From Pseudomonas cichorii (lineage in GTDB: Bacteria > Pseudomonadota > Gammaproteobacteria > Pseudomonadales > Pseudomonadaceae), in assembly GCF_015471405.1 (NCBI RefSeq), contig NZ_BLVZ01000001.1:310001-374000 (forward strand): a stretch of 64,000 nt of DNA, read 5' to 3'. Within the stretch, counting starts at the first letter, position 1; every line of letters begins with the position of its first letter. The position numbers and the translations under genes were made by a program. Of the stretch, positions 29,501-36,254 are shown piece after piece. Below the pieces are notes generated by a model, which saw only the letters and a list, made by a program, of their open reading frames with translations, was not told the origin of the DNA and did no database searches.

Positions 29501-29637
29501 TGCTGGCGGCCCACGCACGGGACCCGTTCGACGGCGAGCGAAAGATTGTGGTGGCCATGGGCGAGATCTATGGCCGTGATCAGGTAATGGCTGCCCCGGC
29601 GCAGACCGAAGAGACCCACGCAGAGTTGAACCCATGA
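20590..29637 (+). CDS. NRPS 3: C-A(Asp)-T-T-C-A(Gly-like)-T-C-beta-hydroxylase fusion
   Basis: This is a 3015-aa synthetase. A short helical N-terminal segment (1-50) like those of pyoverdine NRPSs precedes C1 (54-480, HHVAYDAWS). A1 (508-1005) has code DLTKIGHVGK, predicting Asp. Two carriers follow, Ser1051 and Ser1123, both GGDSI. C2 (1178-1600) has HHIAVDGWS. A2 (1631-2115) has code DILQLGVVWK, close to the Gly code DILQLGLIWK. T3 is Ser2161 (GGHS) and C3 (2217-2640) has HHIASDGWS. The last 330 residues are a complete SyrP/TauD-type oxygenase with H2782-N-E2784, distal H2975 and Arg in GERKIVVAMGE. C3 has no A domain behind it, so it must condense onto the carrier of NRPS 4. Fused siderophore hydroxylases have been linked to L-threo beta-OH-Asp (Reitz et al. 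2019). It overlaps NRPS 4 by four bases. Confidence 0.93.
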   Translation: MSGMTQQAFLEIAQRLASLPADKKKLFRQRLAEKGIDSWRLPIVPAVLGEGQNLPLAQAQRRFLSAEALSSRALYNLCSVLRFDRDLDGQRLQQAMQQLSDRHQILRTRYTTDAQGQLQPHCEPLQVSLPKVERLTLEAADYEQWCADEYARQLAEPFDLAQSAPWRWQAFSDVQGQSTWLFFTIHHVAYDAWSAQQLTLELAEAYRALALNEPARQPELSIQYADYAAWEQEWLDSDSCQQHIEFWRAQLADAPAPLALPLDRARPAASQRRHSGAVLARELSQELTTAVEAAIRKQGVTLYIYGLTAFSCLLSRYSGENDLCLGTSAAQRDRPELVPLIGPLLNTLVIRQQLQDNPDFTSALLRTRDTVAAAFDHQLLPFENVLESLERPRSSPLFQVMFVQVDLPASRTLELPGVAVEVLDPPQRHARFDLTLRMVRTADSRLRCELEYSDELFDAATVEQMLDDLLAILGQAASHPQRRLAELQLVSPASELSGPALGSTPLPLDRQVQHWATHTPTAPALCSVGQNIDYATLGSASRSLAAKLAGQGVGPGHVVALCMPRCAEQLLATLACWQRGAVCLFLDPAQPPQRLAQLLQDSGASLWLTLAEAPETGIDIARLELSAGDWSADAPVDSGQSLSQPQLPAYLIYTSGSTGQPKGVLVTHANLAHYATAVGQRLQAKSGSRWATLATVAADLGLTCVFAALNAGDPLVLPPASLTFDPPGWADFLDQQPVDCLKIAPSHLRGLLALDDARRVLPREVLILGGEGFDQALFTQVRELAPQLRIFNHYGPSETTVGVICGEISSIDSLESGQYLPLGQPLADCELRIVDGNDIPVPLGVAGELLIAGPQVAQGYLGQPELTAKAFGSTAQDHGHSQHQRFYRSGDRVRLDRNGRLVFLGRQDDQVKIRGFRVEPGEVSAWLNARPQVREGAVLAQEIKGRTQLVAYISPALSAEELADVQAEARHQLPEHMLPAHWLVLDTLPLTANGKLDRRALPEPAGTEAASAVAQPPMGATEQHLAQLWCQVLGCAQVGREDDFFALGGDSILSLQLIGLASRAGLKLKPRDVLQHSTLAGMALCIDCRQQPALSTVLDAFRELLEQPGLGPDADFFAAGGDSILSLQLIARLRKAELRLMPRQLLENPTPRQLAGVLKPVAASAVAPQAVAQAANQPQPLSHAQQRVWFMQQLDPAQTAYNVTQLLALRGNLDVPRLQGTCQALVHRHEALRCRFFEEQGQVWQRLEETGTPIFNVHDLSGLSESEQQATIAKAARRVFDLVNGPLLAIDVFSIAPGDYRLLFNVHHIAVDGWSMGLLVQDFALIYQDQPTPATTGLLPFIKEQRQRLDGEQGQQLLGYWQQRLQGLGNEPLELPDHCLRPAVQAYEGARDEFILPRVLSAAVDAQARALGVTPFVLYFAAYQLLLWRHARRTDFAIGLPVAGRESATGQALVGLFVNTLAHRVQIDARQSLQSFIKTLNGQLADDMAHQELPFEQLLDKLDFERHLDRTPVFQNLFNYQIDHGDSRRFSLPGVSVESLALPDGVVSAKFDLTFNLFTHGRGVDASTRLIVEYATALLRPETAQRLVEDYQGLLGSLTRLDLQQNLLEVPLDSVARLATSGMSMDVYCEADFVTRFEVQAALHPERVAVFSADRRLSYAALDAQANRLAHWLLAQGVGHESAVAFCLPRDERLLVCMLGIQKAGASYLPLDPGHPAARQAQILNRAQPHLLLCDARAADLPEQLRSYLWADLPLAQFPAQAPALGRNLQQLAYTLYTSGSTGQPKGVQISRGNFANFLLAMEQALPLDNVQRYLALTTVTFDICGLELCLPLVRGGSVVLADDEERQDPVLLASLIKNQSVELIQATPATWAMLLQGDSQVLAGRVALAGGEALSAEMATELRQSVAHLVNVYGPTETTVWSTQTPIDALQLPVAPIGRPLLNTRCHVLDEHLCEVPPGCVGELYIAGDGLARGYAGQPGLTAERFIADPFSTDGSRLYRTGDLARWQPDGQLYYLGRTDDQIKLRGFRIELGEIEAVLLSHPKLVQAVVAVQGEHLAAFWVAEAGSPPDETEIRDYLQARLPVYMLPTHMQALEQLPLNTNGKVDRKQLPRLQLETSASSAVQRPLSASETLLAEVWGAVLKRQQIPVDGHFFQLGGHSLMAAQVRGRLREQGFEVPLRWLFETPVLAELAARLEGLARDLDIGSLAIPHVDQQIEQPLSSAQQRVWLMQQLDLADSSFNMSSNVRLRGELDEQSLQRSLQLLVSRHAILRTTYHQQGGELRQRIHGDLSVELQVIASSEAQWPAEAREVALRPFDLGSEAPLRAVLYRTGEQEHVLQLVMHHIASDGWSGAVLVDELIQGYEAYSAGLQPAQGELPIQYVDYAVWQGSPAVQLRQREGLDFWRRTLAGIPSQVPLPFDFPRPERDTGTGAALDFQLSAATVERLKAFGQDSGTSPFMLLLTCYAAVLQRETQGRDLVIGTDVANRDHPDTESLIGFFVNLLALRIRLQPELSFREQAQQVREVCLQAFAWQDTPFERVVECLELPRVANLHPLLQTLFVLDNTPRQQRQLGNLQVEPLTGEQHHSKFDMALFASEDGDAISLRWVYRTSLFRPATIERLRDAFESLLEMALGAPENPIDTLIPTVKGAAAMSTDNPVQRKVSKLGKMRQSGTPATREPIEARPLREGSKFPLLVTLRDRELAPAIWAEANRDKVENWLREHGGILFRGFDLPTPVDFETFCQALCPQLYGQYGDLPKKEGGKNIYKSTPYPKDRMILFHNESAHQHRWPRRQWFYCEIPATTGGATPIVDSREVYRELPAWLQAKLRSKQLMYVRNFSTSLDVSWQHFFQTEERAEVERICRESNIEFQWRGANDLHTRQVCPAVILHPLTGEESFFNQIQLYHPAFLDADIREQFLRDGAATMPRQVFYGDGSELEESAIEAINAAYDRCAVRFDWQQGDVVMLDNMLAAHARDPFDGERKIVVAMGEIYGRDQVMAAPAQTEETHAELNP

Positions 29638-32600
29638 TGGATCTTGGATTAACGCTTTCACCGCAACAGAAACAGCTTGCCCAGACCAATCCACAGGCCT
29701 GGCGCTGGGTACGGATGCAACTGGCGGGCGTGCCTGCAGGCACGATCGAACAACGCCTGCGGGCCTGCCTGGAACAACATGAGGCCCTGCGCCTGCGCTA
29801 TCAGCGCCCGGTCGGTGCCACTGCGCTGCGCCAGCGGGTTGCCGAACTCAGCGAGCTGCGCCTGGACTGGCGTCAGGCTCAGGCCAGCGATGGTCATGAT
29901 GCACAAGGCTGGCTGGAGCAGGCCCGAAGCCATTGCCAGACAGAACAACCGGATGTACTGGCCTGGCTGCTGGACGACAGCCTGCTGTTGGCGGTTCCGG
30001 TCTATTCACTTGATCAGCGCAGCCTGATCCAGTTGCAGGACCAATTACTGGGCCGTAGTGCAGCGCTTGAAGCCGAACCCATGCAATACGGCGAATATGT
30101 CGAGTGGATCAACGGCCTGCAACTGGACGAAGATGCCGAGCAAGGCGCGCAGTTCTGGCGCAACCTCGCGTTACAGGATGTGCCGGGCATGCGCCTGATC
30201 GAACGCTATGGCATCGCCAGTGGCAGCCATGCGCGGGTCAGCCTGGAACTTGCCCGTACATTGCCAGTTGCACTGAATGCACTGGCCGAGCGCGAAGGCG
30301 TGGAAGTCGAGCAACTGGTACTTGCAGCCTGGGGGTCGCTGCTGGGCAGGCTCAATGGTCAGCAGCATGGCCAGCTTGGCTTGCAGCATGATCCTCGCGA
30401 TGACTATGAAGAGTTGCAGGGCGCTTATGGGGTTTTCGAGCAGACCCTGCCGATGGTGGTGCAGCTTTCTGAACACAGCACCCTGGTCAATCTGGCCAGG
30501 CAACTGACCCGTCAGCTGGAAAACGCTGTCGAATGGCAGGAATATGCAGGCCAGGCCCAACTGCTGCCGGAATGGCGCGCCAGTTTCCAGACCGGGCTGA
30601 GAGTGCTGTACACGTCGCAACTGCAAGACCTGCACGTGTTGTCTTTTGATACGCCGGTCGAACTGCACGTGCAATTGACTCTCGATGCACAAGGCAGCGG
30701 TCAACTGGCGCTGGCCTATGACTGCGGTTTGTACCGTGGCGAACAGGCGCAGGTATTGCTGCAGCGTTTTGCCCATTGGCTGGAGCAACTGGTGCAGTCG
30801 CCCAACGGGTTGATCAATGGCTTCGACCTTCATTTGCCCGAGGAACTGCTGCTGGCACCGGCGCGTCCGGCTCTTGAGACCGATCTCGATATCATCGCGA
30901 CCTTGCGTACTCACGCCCGGACCCAACCGGATCGGCCGGCATTACGCTATGCGGATCAAATATTCTCATACGCCGAACTCGATGCCCTGAGCGACCGTGT
31001 GGCCGGCAGCCTGCATCAGGCCGGTGTGGGACGCGAGCAACTGGTCGGTCTTTACCTGCCACGCGGCGCGCAAATGCTGGTGGCGATGCTGGCCTGCTTC
31101 AAAGTCGGTGCCGCATATCTGCCGCTGGACCCCAAGCAGCCACCGTTGCGTCTGGCCGGTATTCTCGACGACGCTCGACCGGCGCTGTTGCTGCATGTGG
31201 AAGACCTGCTGCCCGAAACGTCGCTCAGGACTTTGAGCTGGTCAGAAGCCAGCAATGGCCCGCTGTTCGGGACGCCGCAACCTGTGGCTGCCCAAGACCT
31301 GGCCTACGTGCTCTATACCTCGGGCACCAGTGGCAAGCCTAAAGGCGTGCAGATCGAACAGGCTCAACTGCGCCATTACGCCACGCAAGTGACCCGGGCG
31401 CTGCAATTGCCCGAGGGCGGGCATTATGGACTGGTATCGTCGTTACTCGCGGACCTGGGCAACACTGTGCTGTTCCCGGCCTGGCTGCAAGGCGGGTGCG
31501 TGCATGTGCTGGAGCAGTCCACCGTGACCGATGCCCGGGCGTTTGCCGAAGAACTTCAGCGTCATCCGCTGGATGTCCTCAAGATCGTCCCTTCGCATCT
31601 TGAAGCCCTGATGGGCGAGCACGCTGCCGACATTCTTCCTCGCAAGGTCCTGGTGCTGGGCGGGGAACCCGTCGGTGAGCATTTGCTGAGCCGTCTGGCC
31701 GAGGCTAAACCGGCCTGTCGCCTGTACAACCATTACGGCCCGACCGAAACCACGGTCGGAGTGCTATGGCGAGCGATTGATCTCGATCAGGGCGTGGCAG
31801 GCAGTGCATTGAGCCAGGTACTGGGAGATAACCGCATCCATCTGCTCGATGAACAGCAGCGACCAGTACCGCCGGGACAGGCCGGTGAGTTGTGCATCAG
31901 CGGTAGCAGTGTCGGACGCGGCTATGTGGGGGATGTGGGCGGCTCTGCCTTTGGTATCGATCCGCTCAGTGGCAGTCGCCTGTATCGCACCGGCGATCTG
32001 GCCTTGCGTCAGGCTGATGGCGCACTGCGCATTCTGGGCCGCAACGATCAACAAGTGAAAATTCGCGGTTTTCGCCTGGAGCTGGCGGAAGTCGAACAGG
32101 CACTGTTGGGCCAGCAAGGCGTTTTGCAGGCGGCTGTGCTGCTGGATGGCGAAGGCGATCATGCGCGTCTGCTGGCCTTTATCGTCAAGGACGAGTCCGG
32201 CTCTCAGACAACAGATCAACTGCGCGCCAGTCTGGCTCGCCAGTTGCCGGACTACATGCTGCCCAGCGGTATTCTGGAGCTCAAGGCACTGCCACTGAAC
32301 AGCAACGGCAAGCTGGATCGCAAGAACCTGTTGGAGCGTGCCCGGCAACGCCTGCAAAACACGCGAGTGGCGCCGGTCGGTGAACTGGAAACCGCTATTC
32401 TTGCCATCTGGTGCGAAGTGCTGGGTGTCGACGACCTGGGCGTGACCGATAACTTCTTTACGGTCGGCGGGCATTCATTGGCGGCGATCAAGGTGGTGTC
32501 TCTGCTGCGCGAGCGTCTGTCGCTCAACCTGCCGACCAATCTGTTGTTCGAGCGCCATACCGTGCGTGACCTGGTGAGTGGCCTTGGCAATGGCGAGAGC

Positions 32601-33419
32601 AGCGGCCCCTGGAAAGTCTTGAAGGAAGCCGATGAACAGTCGCCAGCCTTGCTGCTGGTACACGGAGCCCAAGGGCATCTGCAGGCGTATCAGCCACTGG
32701 CGGACAATCTTGGCACCCAAGTCTCGGTCTTCGGCCTTGCAGCTCTGGAAAAAGGCTGGGACGAAAGCGATATGGATGCGCTGTTGCAGCAATATGTGGC
32801 GAGCATTCCTGTCGAGTTGAAACAGCGCCCGCTGGTGCTGCTGGGCTGGAGCCTGGCTTCGCGGCTGGCCTTGTTGTTGGTGCCGCATTTGCAGGCCAGC
32901 GGTTTTAACATCGCAGGGCTAGCCGTGCTCGATCACGATGCCCAGCGCAGTCTGGCAGGCGAGGGCGATGAGGCAGGGCAGTTGATTGCCGACTTTGCCT
33001 TCTATTGCCGCAGCCACGCGCAGCCGATTGGCGAATCGTTAAGAGAGCGTTTGACGGGGCTGCTGGCCGGTCATGACTATGCCGAAGGCGTTACGCTGTT
33101 GCTCAACGATCCTCAGGTACGCTCGCATCTGCAATGGGAAGCGGCCGACGCCGAACTGCTTGCGCTGCTGGGGCAATATCGCTCGATCAAGACGCGCCTG
33201 TATGAGCAGACCTTGCCCATCGTCGATGTGCCGCTCTGGCTCTGGCGCGGCAATGTCCATGGTGACTTGCGTACCCAGTGGCAAGCGCATACGCGGCACC
33301 CCGTTCGCCAGTGGGTGCTGGACGTTGGGCATCACGATATACCGGGCGAGCCTCGACTGGCCGAAAGCCTGTTGCCTCTATTGTTGCAAACCTCTGCCAA
33401 GGCGGTATCGGCATCATGA
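29634..33419 (+). CDS. NRPS 4: interface-like domain-A(Asp)-T-TE (terminal)
   Basis: This is the terminal synthetase (1261 aa). Residues 6-405 have the size and fold signs of a C domain (FWRNLA, LAAWGSLLGRLNG) but the active-site HHxxxD is replaced by PVYSLD, so it should not make a bond. It fits the interface domain described for beta-hydroxylated siderophore NRPSs, proposed to bring hydroxylase and carrier-bound residue together. The A domain (420-900; YTSGTSGKPKG, YGPTETTVG) reads DLTKVGHVGK, predicting Asp. T is Ser948. The thioesterase (1000-1255) has nucleophile Ser1073 in GWSLA and a late GHHD histidine, and releases or cyclises the peptide. The true condensation domain for this module is at the end of NRPS 3. 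The start overlaps the preceding stop and the stop overlaps the exporter start, so the genes are tightly coupled. Confidence 0.92.
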   Translation: MMDLGLTLSPQQKQLAQTNPQAWRWVRMQLAGVPAGTIEQRLRACLEQHEALRLRYQRPVGATALRQRVAELSELRLDWRQAQASDGHDAQGWLEQARSHCQTEQPDVLAWLLDDSLLLAVPVYSLDQRSLIQLQDQLLGRSAALEAEPMQYGEYVEWINGLQLDEDAEQGAQFWRNLALQDVPGMRLIERYGIASGSHARVSLELARTLPVALNALAEREGVEVEQLVLAAWGSLLGRLNGQQHGQLGLQHDPRDDYEELQGAYGVFEQTLPMVVQLSEHSTLVNLARQLTRQLENAVEWQEYAGQAQLLPEWRASFQTGLRVLYTSQLQDLHVLSFDTPVELHVQLTLDAQGSGQLALAYDCGLYRGEQAQVLLQRFAHWLEQLVQSPNGLINGFDLHLPEELLLAPARPALETDLDIIATLRTHARTQPDRPALRYADQIFSYAELDALSDRVAGSLHQAGVGREQLVGLYLPRGAQMLVAMLACFKVGAAYLPLDPKQPPLRLAGILDDARPALLLHVEDLLPETSLRTLSWSEASNGPLFGTPQPVAAQDLAYVLYTSGTSGKPKGVQIEQAQLRHYATQVTRALQLPEGGHYGLVSSLLADLGNTVLFPAWLQGGCVHVLEQSTVTDARAFAEELQRHPLDVLKIVPSHLEALMGEHAADILPRKVLVLGGEPVGEHLLSRLAEAKPACRLYNHYGPTETTVGVLWRAIDLDQGVAGSALSQVLGDNRIHLLDEQQRPVPPGQAGELCISGSSVGRGYVGDVGGSAFGIDPLSGSRLYRTGDLALRQADGALRILGRNDQQVKIRGFRLELAEVEQALLGQQGVLQAAVLLDGEGDHARLLAFIVKDESGSQTTDQLRASLARQLPDYMLPSGILELKALPLNSNGKLDRKNLLERARQRLQNTRVAPVGELETAILAIWCEVLGVDDLGVTDNFFTVGGHSLAAIKVVSLLRERLSLNLPTNLLFERHTVRDLVSGLGNGESSGPWKVLKEADEQSPALLLVHGAQGHLQAYQPLADNLGTQVSVFGLAALEKGWDESDMDALLQQYVASIPVELKQRPLVLLGWSLASRLALLLVPHLQASGFNIAGLAVLDHDAQRSLAGEGDEAGQLIADFAFYCRSHAQPIGESLRERLTGLLAGHDYAEGVTLLLNDPQVRSHLQWEAADAELLALLGQYRSIKTRLYEQTLPIVDVPLWLWRGNVHGDLRTQWQAHTRHPVRQWVLDVGHHDIPGEPRLAESLLPLLLQTSAKAVSAS

Positions 33420-35059
33420 TTCTATTGAAAGAACTGCTGCATAACGCTCGATGGCGCATCTTTCTTGCGGTGCTGAGCAGTGCCTTGAGTGCAGCGGCCA
33501 GTATCGGCCTGATCGGCTACATCAACCGCAGTCTGGAACAAGGCCCTGGCGATATCGGTCAGGCCTTGCTGATGTTCGGTGGCTTGTTGGTCCTGCTGTT
33601 TATCAGCGGTGTCACCTCGCAATGGTTGCTGGTACAGATTGGCCATCGTCTGGTTTACCAGTTGCGGCTGCGGCTGGTGGGCAAGGTGTTGGGCACTGCG
33701 CTGGAACGTATCGAGCGGCTGGGCAGCCCGCGCATCTACAACGCGCTGACCAAGGACGTGACTACAGTCGCCACGGCATTCAAGCAACTGCCGATTTCCC
33801 TGTACAACGGCTTGCTGTTGCTGGCAGGGCTTGCGTACATGGCGTGGCTGAGCCTGCCGTTCTTTTTCCTGACACTGGTGGTTATTGCCTTCGGGGTCGG
33901 CCTGGATGTGTTGCTCGGGCGTAAGGTCAAGGCTCTGATGCAGGCGGTACGGCGCCAGGATGACCAGTTGACCGAGCAGTTCGAGGCAGCCATTCATGGT
34001 CGCTGCGAACTGGGCCTGAGCCGCGAGCGCCGGCATCAGCTCTATCAGCACAAGCTGGAGCCCATCGCACGGGCGTCGCTGGATGCCTCGGTGCGCGCCG
34101 ATACCTTGTGGGCGATCAACCTCAACTGGACGACCCTGCTGGTATTCGTGCTGATCGGTACGCTGTTCTTTCTTGGCCAGGGGCTTGGCTGGCTGAACCA
34201 GCAGGTGGTGGTGGGCTACGTACTGGCAATCATGTTCCTGCGCACGCCGATCTCGATGATCCTCGATGCCATTCCGGCAGTCATTCGCGGTCATGTGGCT
34301 TTGCAGGCCATCGATGCTCTGGCCCTGGGCGAAACGGTGCAGTTCACGGCACCCGCACAGGCGTCGCAACCCTTTGAGGAGCTGCGCCTGTCGAACGTGC
34401 GTTATCGCTATCCCGGCCAGAGTGACGAGTTTGCCTTTGAGCTGGGGCCGATCGACCTGTCGATTCGCCGTGGCGAGCTGATTTTCATTGTCGGCGGCAA
34501 TGGCAGTGGCAAATCGACCCTGGCCAAGTTGCTGACAGGGCTCTACGTACCCACTTCGGGCCAGGTTTCACTCAATGATGTAGTGCTCGATATCAGCACC
34601 AGCGAGTGGCATCGCGAGCATTTCGCCGCCATCTTTGCCGACTTCTATCTGTTCGCCGATGTGCTGGGCGAAGCAGGTAATCATGAAGGGCTTGAGGCTC
34701 GGGTGGATCATTATCTGGAGCGCCTGGGGCTGGCCCATAAAGTCGAGTTCGCGGCCGGGCGCCTGTCCACCACATCCTTGTCCATGGGCCAGCGCAAACG
34801 CCTGGCGCTGTTGATGCTGATGATGGAAGGCCGGGAAGTCTTCCTGCTGGACGAGTGGGCGGCGGATCAGGACCCGGTATTCCGCCATGTGTTCTACAAC
34901 GATCTGCTGCCCGAACTGAAGGCTGCCGGCAAGACGGTAATCGCCATTACCCATGACGACCGCTATTTCGATGTTGCCGACCGGGTCTATCGCCTCGACT
35001 ACGGCCATCTGGTGGATTACGACCGCGAGACCGAAAACCCTTTCCAGCTGGTGAAATGA
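33416..35059 (+). CDS. Peptide/siderophore export ABC transporter (PvdE/SyrD family)
   Basis: This is a half-type ABC exporter (547 aa) with an N-terminal membrane domain of about six helices (residues 10-320) fused to an ATPase domain. It shows Walker A GGNGSGKST, the signature LSMGQRKR and Walker B VFLLDEWAADQDP; the EWAADQDP form is characteristic of the cyclic-peptide/PvdE exporters. By analogy with PvdE it would move the finished or acylated precursor peptide from cytoplasm to periplasm. The open frame reaches back to 33278, but ATG 33416 overlaps the NRPS 4 stop (ATGA) and begins the family-like sequence MILLKELL, so it is the chosen start. It is the last gene of the long plus-strand biosynthetic operon. 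Confidence 0.93.
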   Translation: MILLKELLHNARWRIFLAVLSSALSAAASIGLIGYINRSLEQGPGDIGQALLMFGGLLVLLFISGVTSQWLLVQIGHRLVYQLRLRLVGKVLGTALERIERLGSPRIYNALTKDVTTVATAFKQLPISLYNGLLLLAGLAYMAWLSLPFFFLTLVVIAFGVGLDVLLGRKVKALMQAVRRQDDQLTEQFEAAIHGRCELGLSRERRHQLYQHKLEPIARASLDASVRADTLWAINLNWTTLLVFVLIGTLFFLGQGLGWLNQQVVVGYVLAIMFLRTPISMILDAIPAVIRGHVALQAIDALALGETVQFTAPAQASQPFEELRLSNVRYRYPGQSDEFAFELGPIDLSIRRGELIFIVGGNGSGKSTLAKLLTGLYVPTSGQVSLNDVVLDISTSEWHREHFAAIFADFYLFADVLGEAGNHEGLEARVDHYLERLGLAHKVEFAAGRLSTTSLSMGQRKRLALLMLMMEGREVFLLDEWAADQDPVFRHVFYNDLLPELKAAGKTVIAITHDDRYFDVADRVYRLDYGHLVDYDRETENPFQLVK

Positions 35060-35060
35060 G

Positions 35061-35082
35061 GGCGGCAGTCAGTCCTGCTGCC
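35061..35082. terminator. Possible hairpin between convergent genes
   Basis: GGCGGCAG and CTGCTGCC can pair (one G-T mismatch) around a six-base loop. This lies just after the exporter stop and mostly within the 3' end of the convergent FhuF-like gene. There is no U-tract, so a termination role is only suggested by position. Confidence 0.25.
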
Positions 35083-35797
35083 TGCATTCATCCAGAGGGC
35101 AACTGCTGCAATAGCCGACACCGGGAAGACGGTAGCGAATGCAGCAGATGCGCCTCAGGCGCAGGGGCTCGTTCTCGCCGGTATCGTGATAGCGCACGGG
35201 GGCGAACAGCGGATTGCGTCGGCCGTCAGGGCGCAGTCGGGCAGTGAGGATCTCCCTGGCCGGTGCGGTGCTCTGGGGGCTGGCCAGCGGATGCAGGTCG
35301 AGACGGCTGGTGACGAACTCGAAGGTATTGCCGGCATTGCTCCAGAACAACCGGGGCGATGCGCGGGTAACGCTGACCAGCGCTTCGATGACGGGGGTCA
35401 GATGACCGTCGATCAGGCCATGAAAGCGCTCGAAGGCAGAGCAGGGAGGCAGAGGATTGCCAGCATGGGCCAGATGCAGCGCCTTGGGTCTGGAATCGTC
35501 ACCCAGTTGCAAGCCGGTATCGGCCAGGGCCAGCGGCAGTTCGCATTGTTGCAGCAGGCTGGTGGCCATGACCGGAGCCATGAACGTGCTGAAGTACCAC
35601 TTGGACCATAGTGACACCAGGGCCAGGCGTTCATCGGTCTTGTAGCGCAGCAGCAGGCCATCGACGAAGGCACTGAAATGCTCGTGCTCGAAAAACAGGT
35701 CACCCGGCACGTCGGCCCGTGGAAGGCTGCGCAGTTGCAGTTTCTCACCGTAGTCGGCGAGAGGACCGGTGAACAGCGGAGCAAGGCTGGGAATCAT
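35069..35797 (-). CDS. FhuF-like siderophore-iron reductase
   Basis: This is a 242-aa protein with the C-terminal cysteine pattern of FhuF-type [2Fe-2S] ferric siderophore reductases: CC, ten residues, C, two residues, C (CCIRYRLPGVGYCSSC). The rest is soluble, with no membrane helices. In the cytoplasm it would reduce Fe(III) and free it from the imported siderophore. It is convergent with the exporter and divergent from the MbtH gene, sharing with it a control region that has a Fur-like box. Its presence beside a complete ABC importer suggests that the whole ferric complex enters the cytoplasm. Assignment rests on the cysteine motif and context; redox activity itself is inferred. Confidence 0.88.
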   Translation of the reverse strand: MIPSLAPLFTGPLADYGEKLQLRSLPRADVPGDLFFEHEHFSAFVDGLLLRYKTDERLALVSLWSKWYFSTFMAPVMATSLLQQCELPLALADTGLQLGDDSRPKALHLAHAGNPLPPCSAFERFHGLIDGHLTPVIEALVSVTRASPRLFWSNAGNTFEFVTSRLDLHPLASPQSTAPAREILTARLRPDGRRNPLFAPVRYHDTGENEPLRLRRICCIRYRLPGVGYCSSCPLDECRQQD

Positions 35798-35930
35798 CGA
35801 CTCATCCGTGGACCGCTTGTTGAGAGCAGTTATCGTTCAGAGGGGGCTGGAAGTATAAACAGGGTGTCAGTGTCTTGCGACTGTTCATCCTGGCTATCGA
35901 CGACTGAAAACGCTGCATCGGCAATAAAAT

Positions 35931-35949
35931 ATTAATGAGAATTGCTACC
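35931..35949. promoter_or_regulatory. Candidate Fur box, MbtH/FhuF divergent region
   Basis: ATTAATGAGAATTGCTACC matches 12 of 19 Fur consensus positions, with AATGAGAAT well kept. It lies about 50 bases before the MbtH start and 135 bases before the FhuF-like start, so it could repress both. Confidence 0.45.
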
Positions 35950-35957
35950 ATTCGTAG

Positions 35958-35973
35958 TAATGTATCGAGAATG
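35958..35973 (+). promoter_or_regulatory. Cluster motif, copy 3 (TAATGTATCGAGAATG)
   Basis: The reverse complement, CATTCTCGATACATTA, differs by one base from copy 1 at 1174-1189. Here the core ATGTATC is directly repeated 11 bases on (35960-35966 and 35971-35977), one helical turn apart. The site is 28 bases upstream of the MbtH start, close enough to overlap the transcription start or leader. Confidence 0.45.
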
Positions 35974-36001
35974 TATCAAGAACCTACCAAGGAGAAAAAC
36001 A

Positions 36002-36217
36002 ATGAGTCTGGACAGTCCGGATACGCGCTTTCTGGTTGTAGTCAATAGTGAGGAACAGTACTCGATCTGGCCGGATTACCGCAGTGTGCCTGAAGGCTGG
36101 CGCACCCTCGATGTTCAGGGCAGCAAGGAAGAATGCCTGAGCTATATCGAGAAAGTCTGGACCGACATGCGCCCGCTGAGCCTGCGCCAGGCCATGCAGG
36201 TACAAGGGCAGGGCTGA
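36002..36217 (+). CDS. MbtH-like NRPS chaperone protein
   Basis: This is a 71-aa protein that binds and activates NRPS adenylation domains. It keeps the family signature: [43 protein letters not shown] and SLR near the end, including the conserved tryptophans. The ATG at 36002 is preceded by AAGGAG at a proper distance, while the open frame upstream (from 35942) shows no family sequence. It is transcribed with the Dab aminotransferase, 37 bases downstream. With several adenylation domains in this locus it is likely needed for their solubility or activity. Confidence 0.95.
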   Translation: MSLDSPDTRFLVVVNSEEQYSIWPDYRSVPEGWRTLDVQGSKEECLSYIEKVWTDMRPLSLRQAMQVQGQG

Positions 36218-36254
36218 TCGCCTGCGACCGTATTTTCAACTTCAGGGATTCAAT

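Noticed and set aside
33278..33415. 46-codon upstream extension of the exporter reading frame
   Set aside because: It overlaps the thioesterase coding region, carries no family sequence, and ATG 33416 forms a normal ATGA overlap with the NRPS 4 stop.
35925..35955. PvdS-type iron-starvation promoter (TAAAT-N16-CGT)
   Set aside because: A TAAAAT and a CGT are present, but they are separated by 22 bases, outside the 16-17 base spacing of such promoters.
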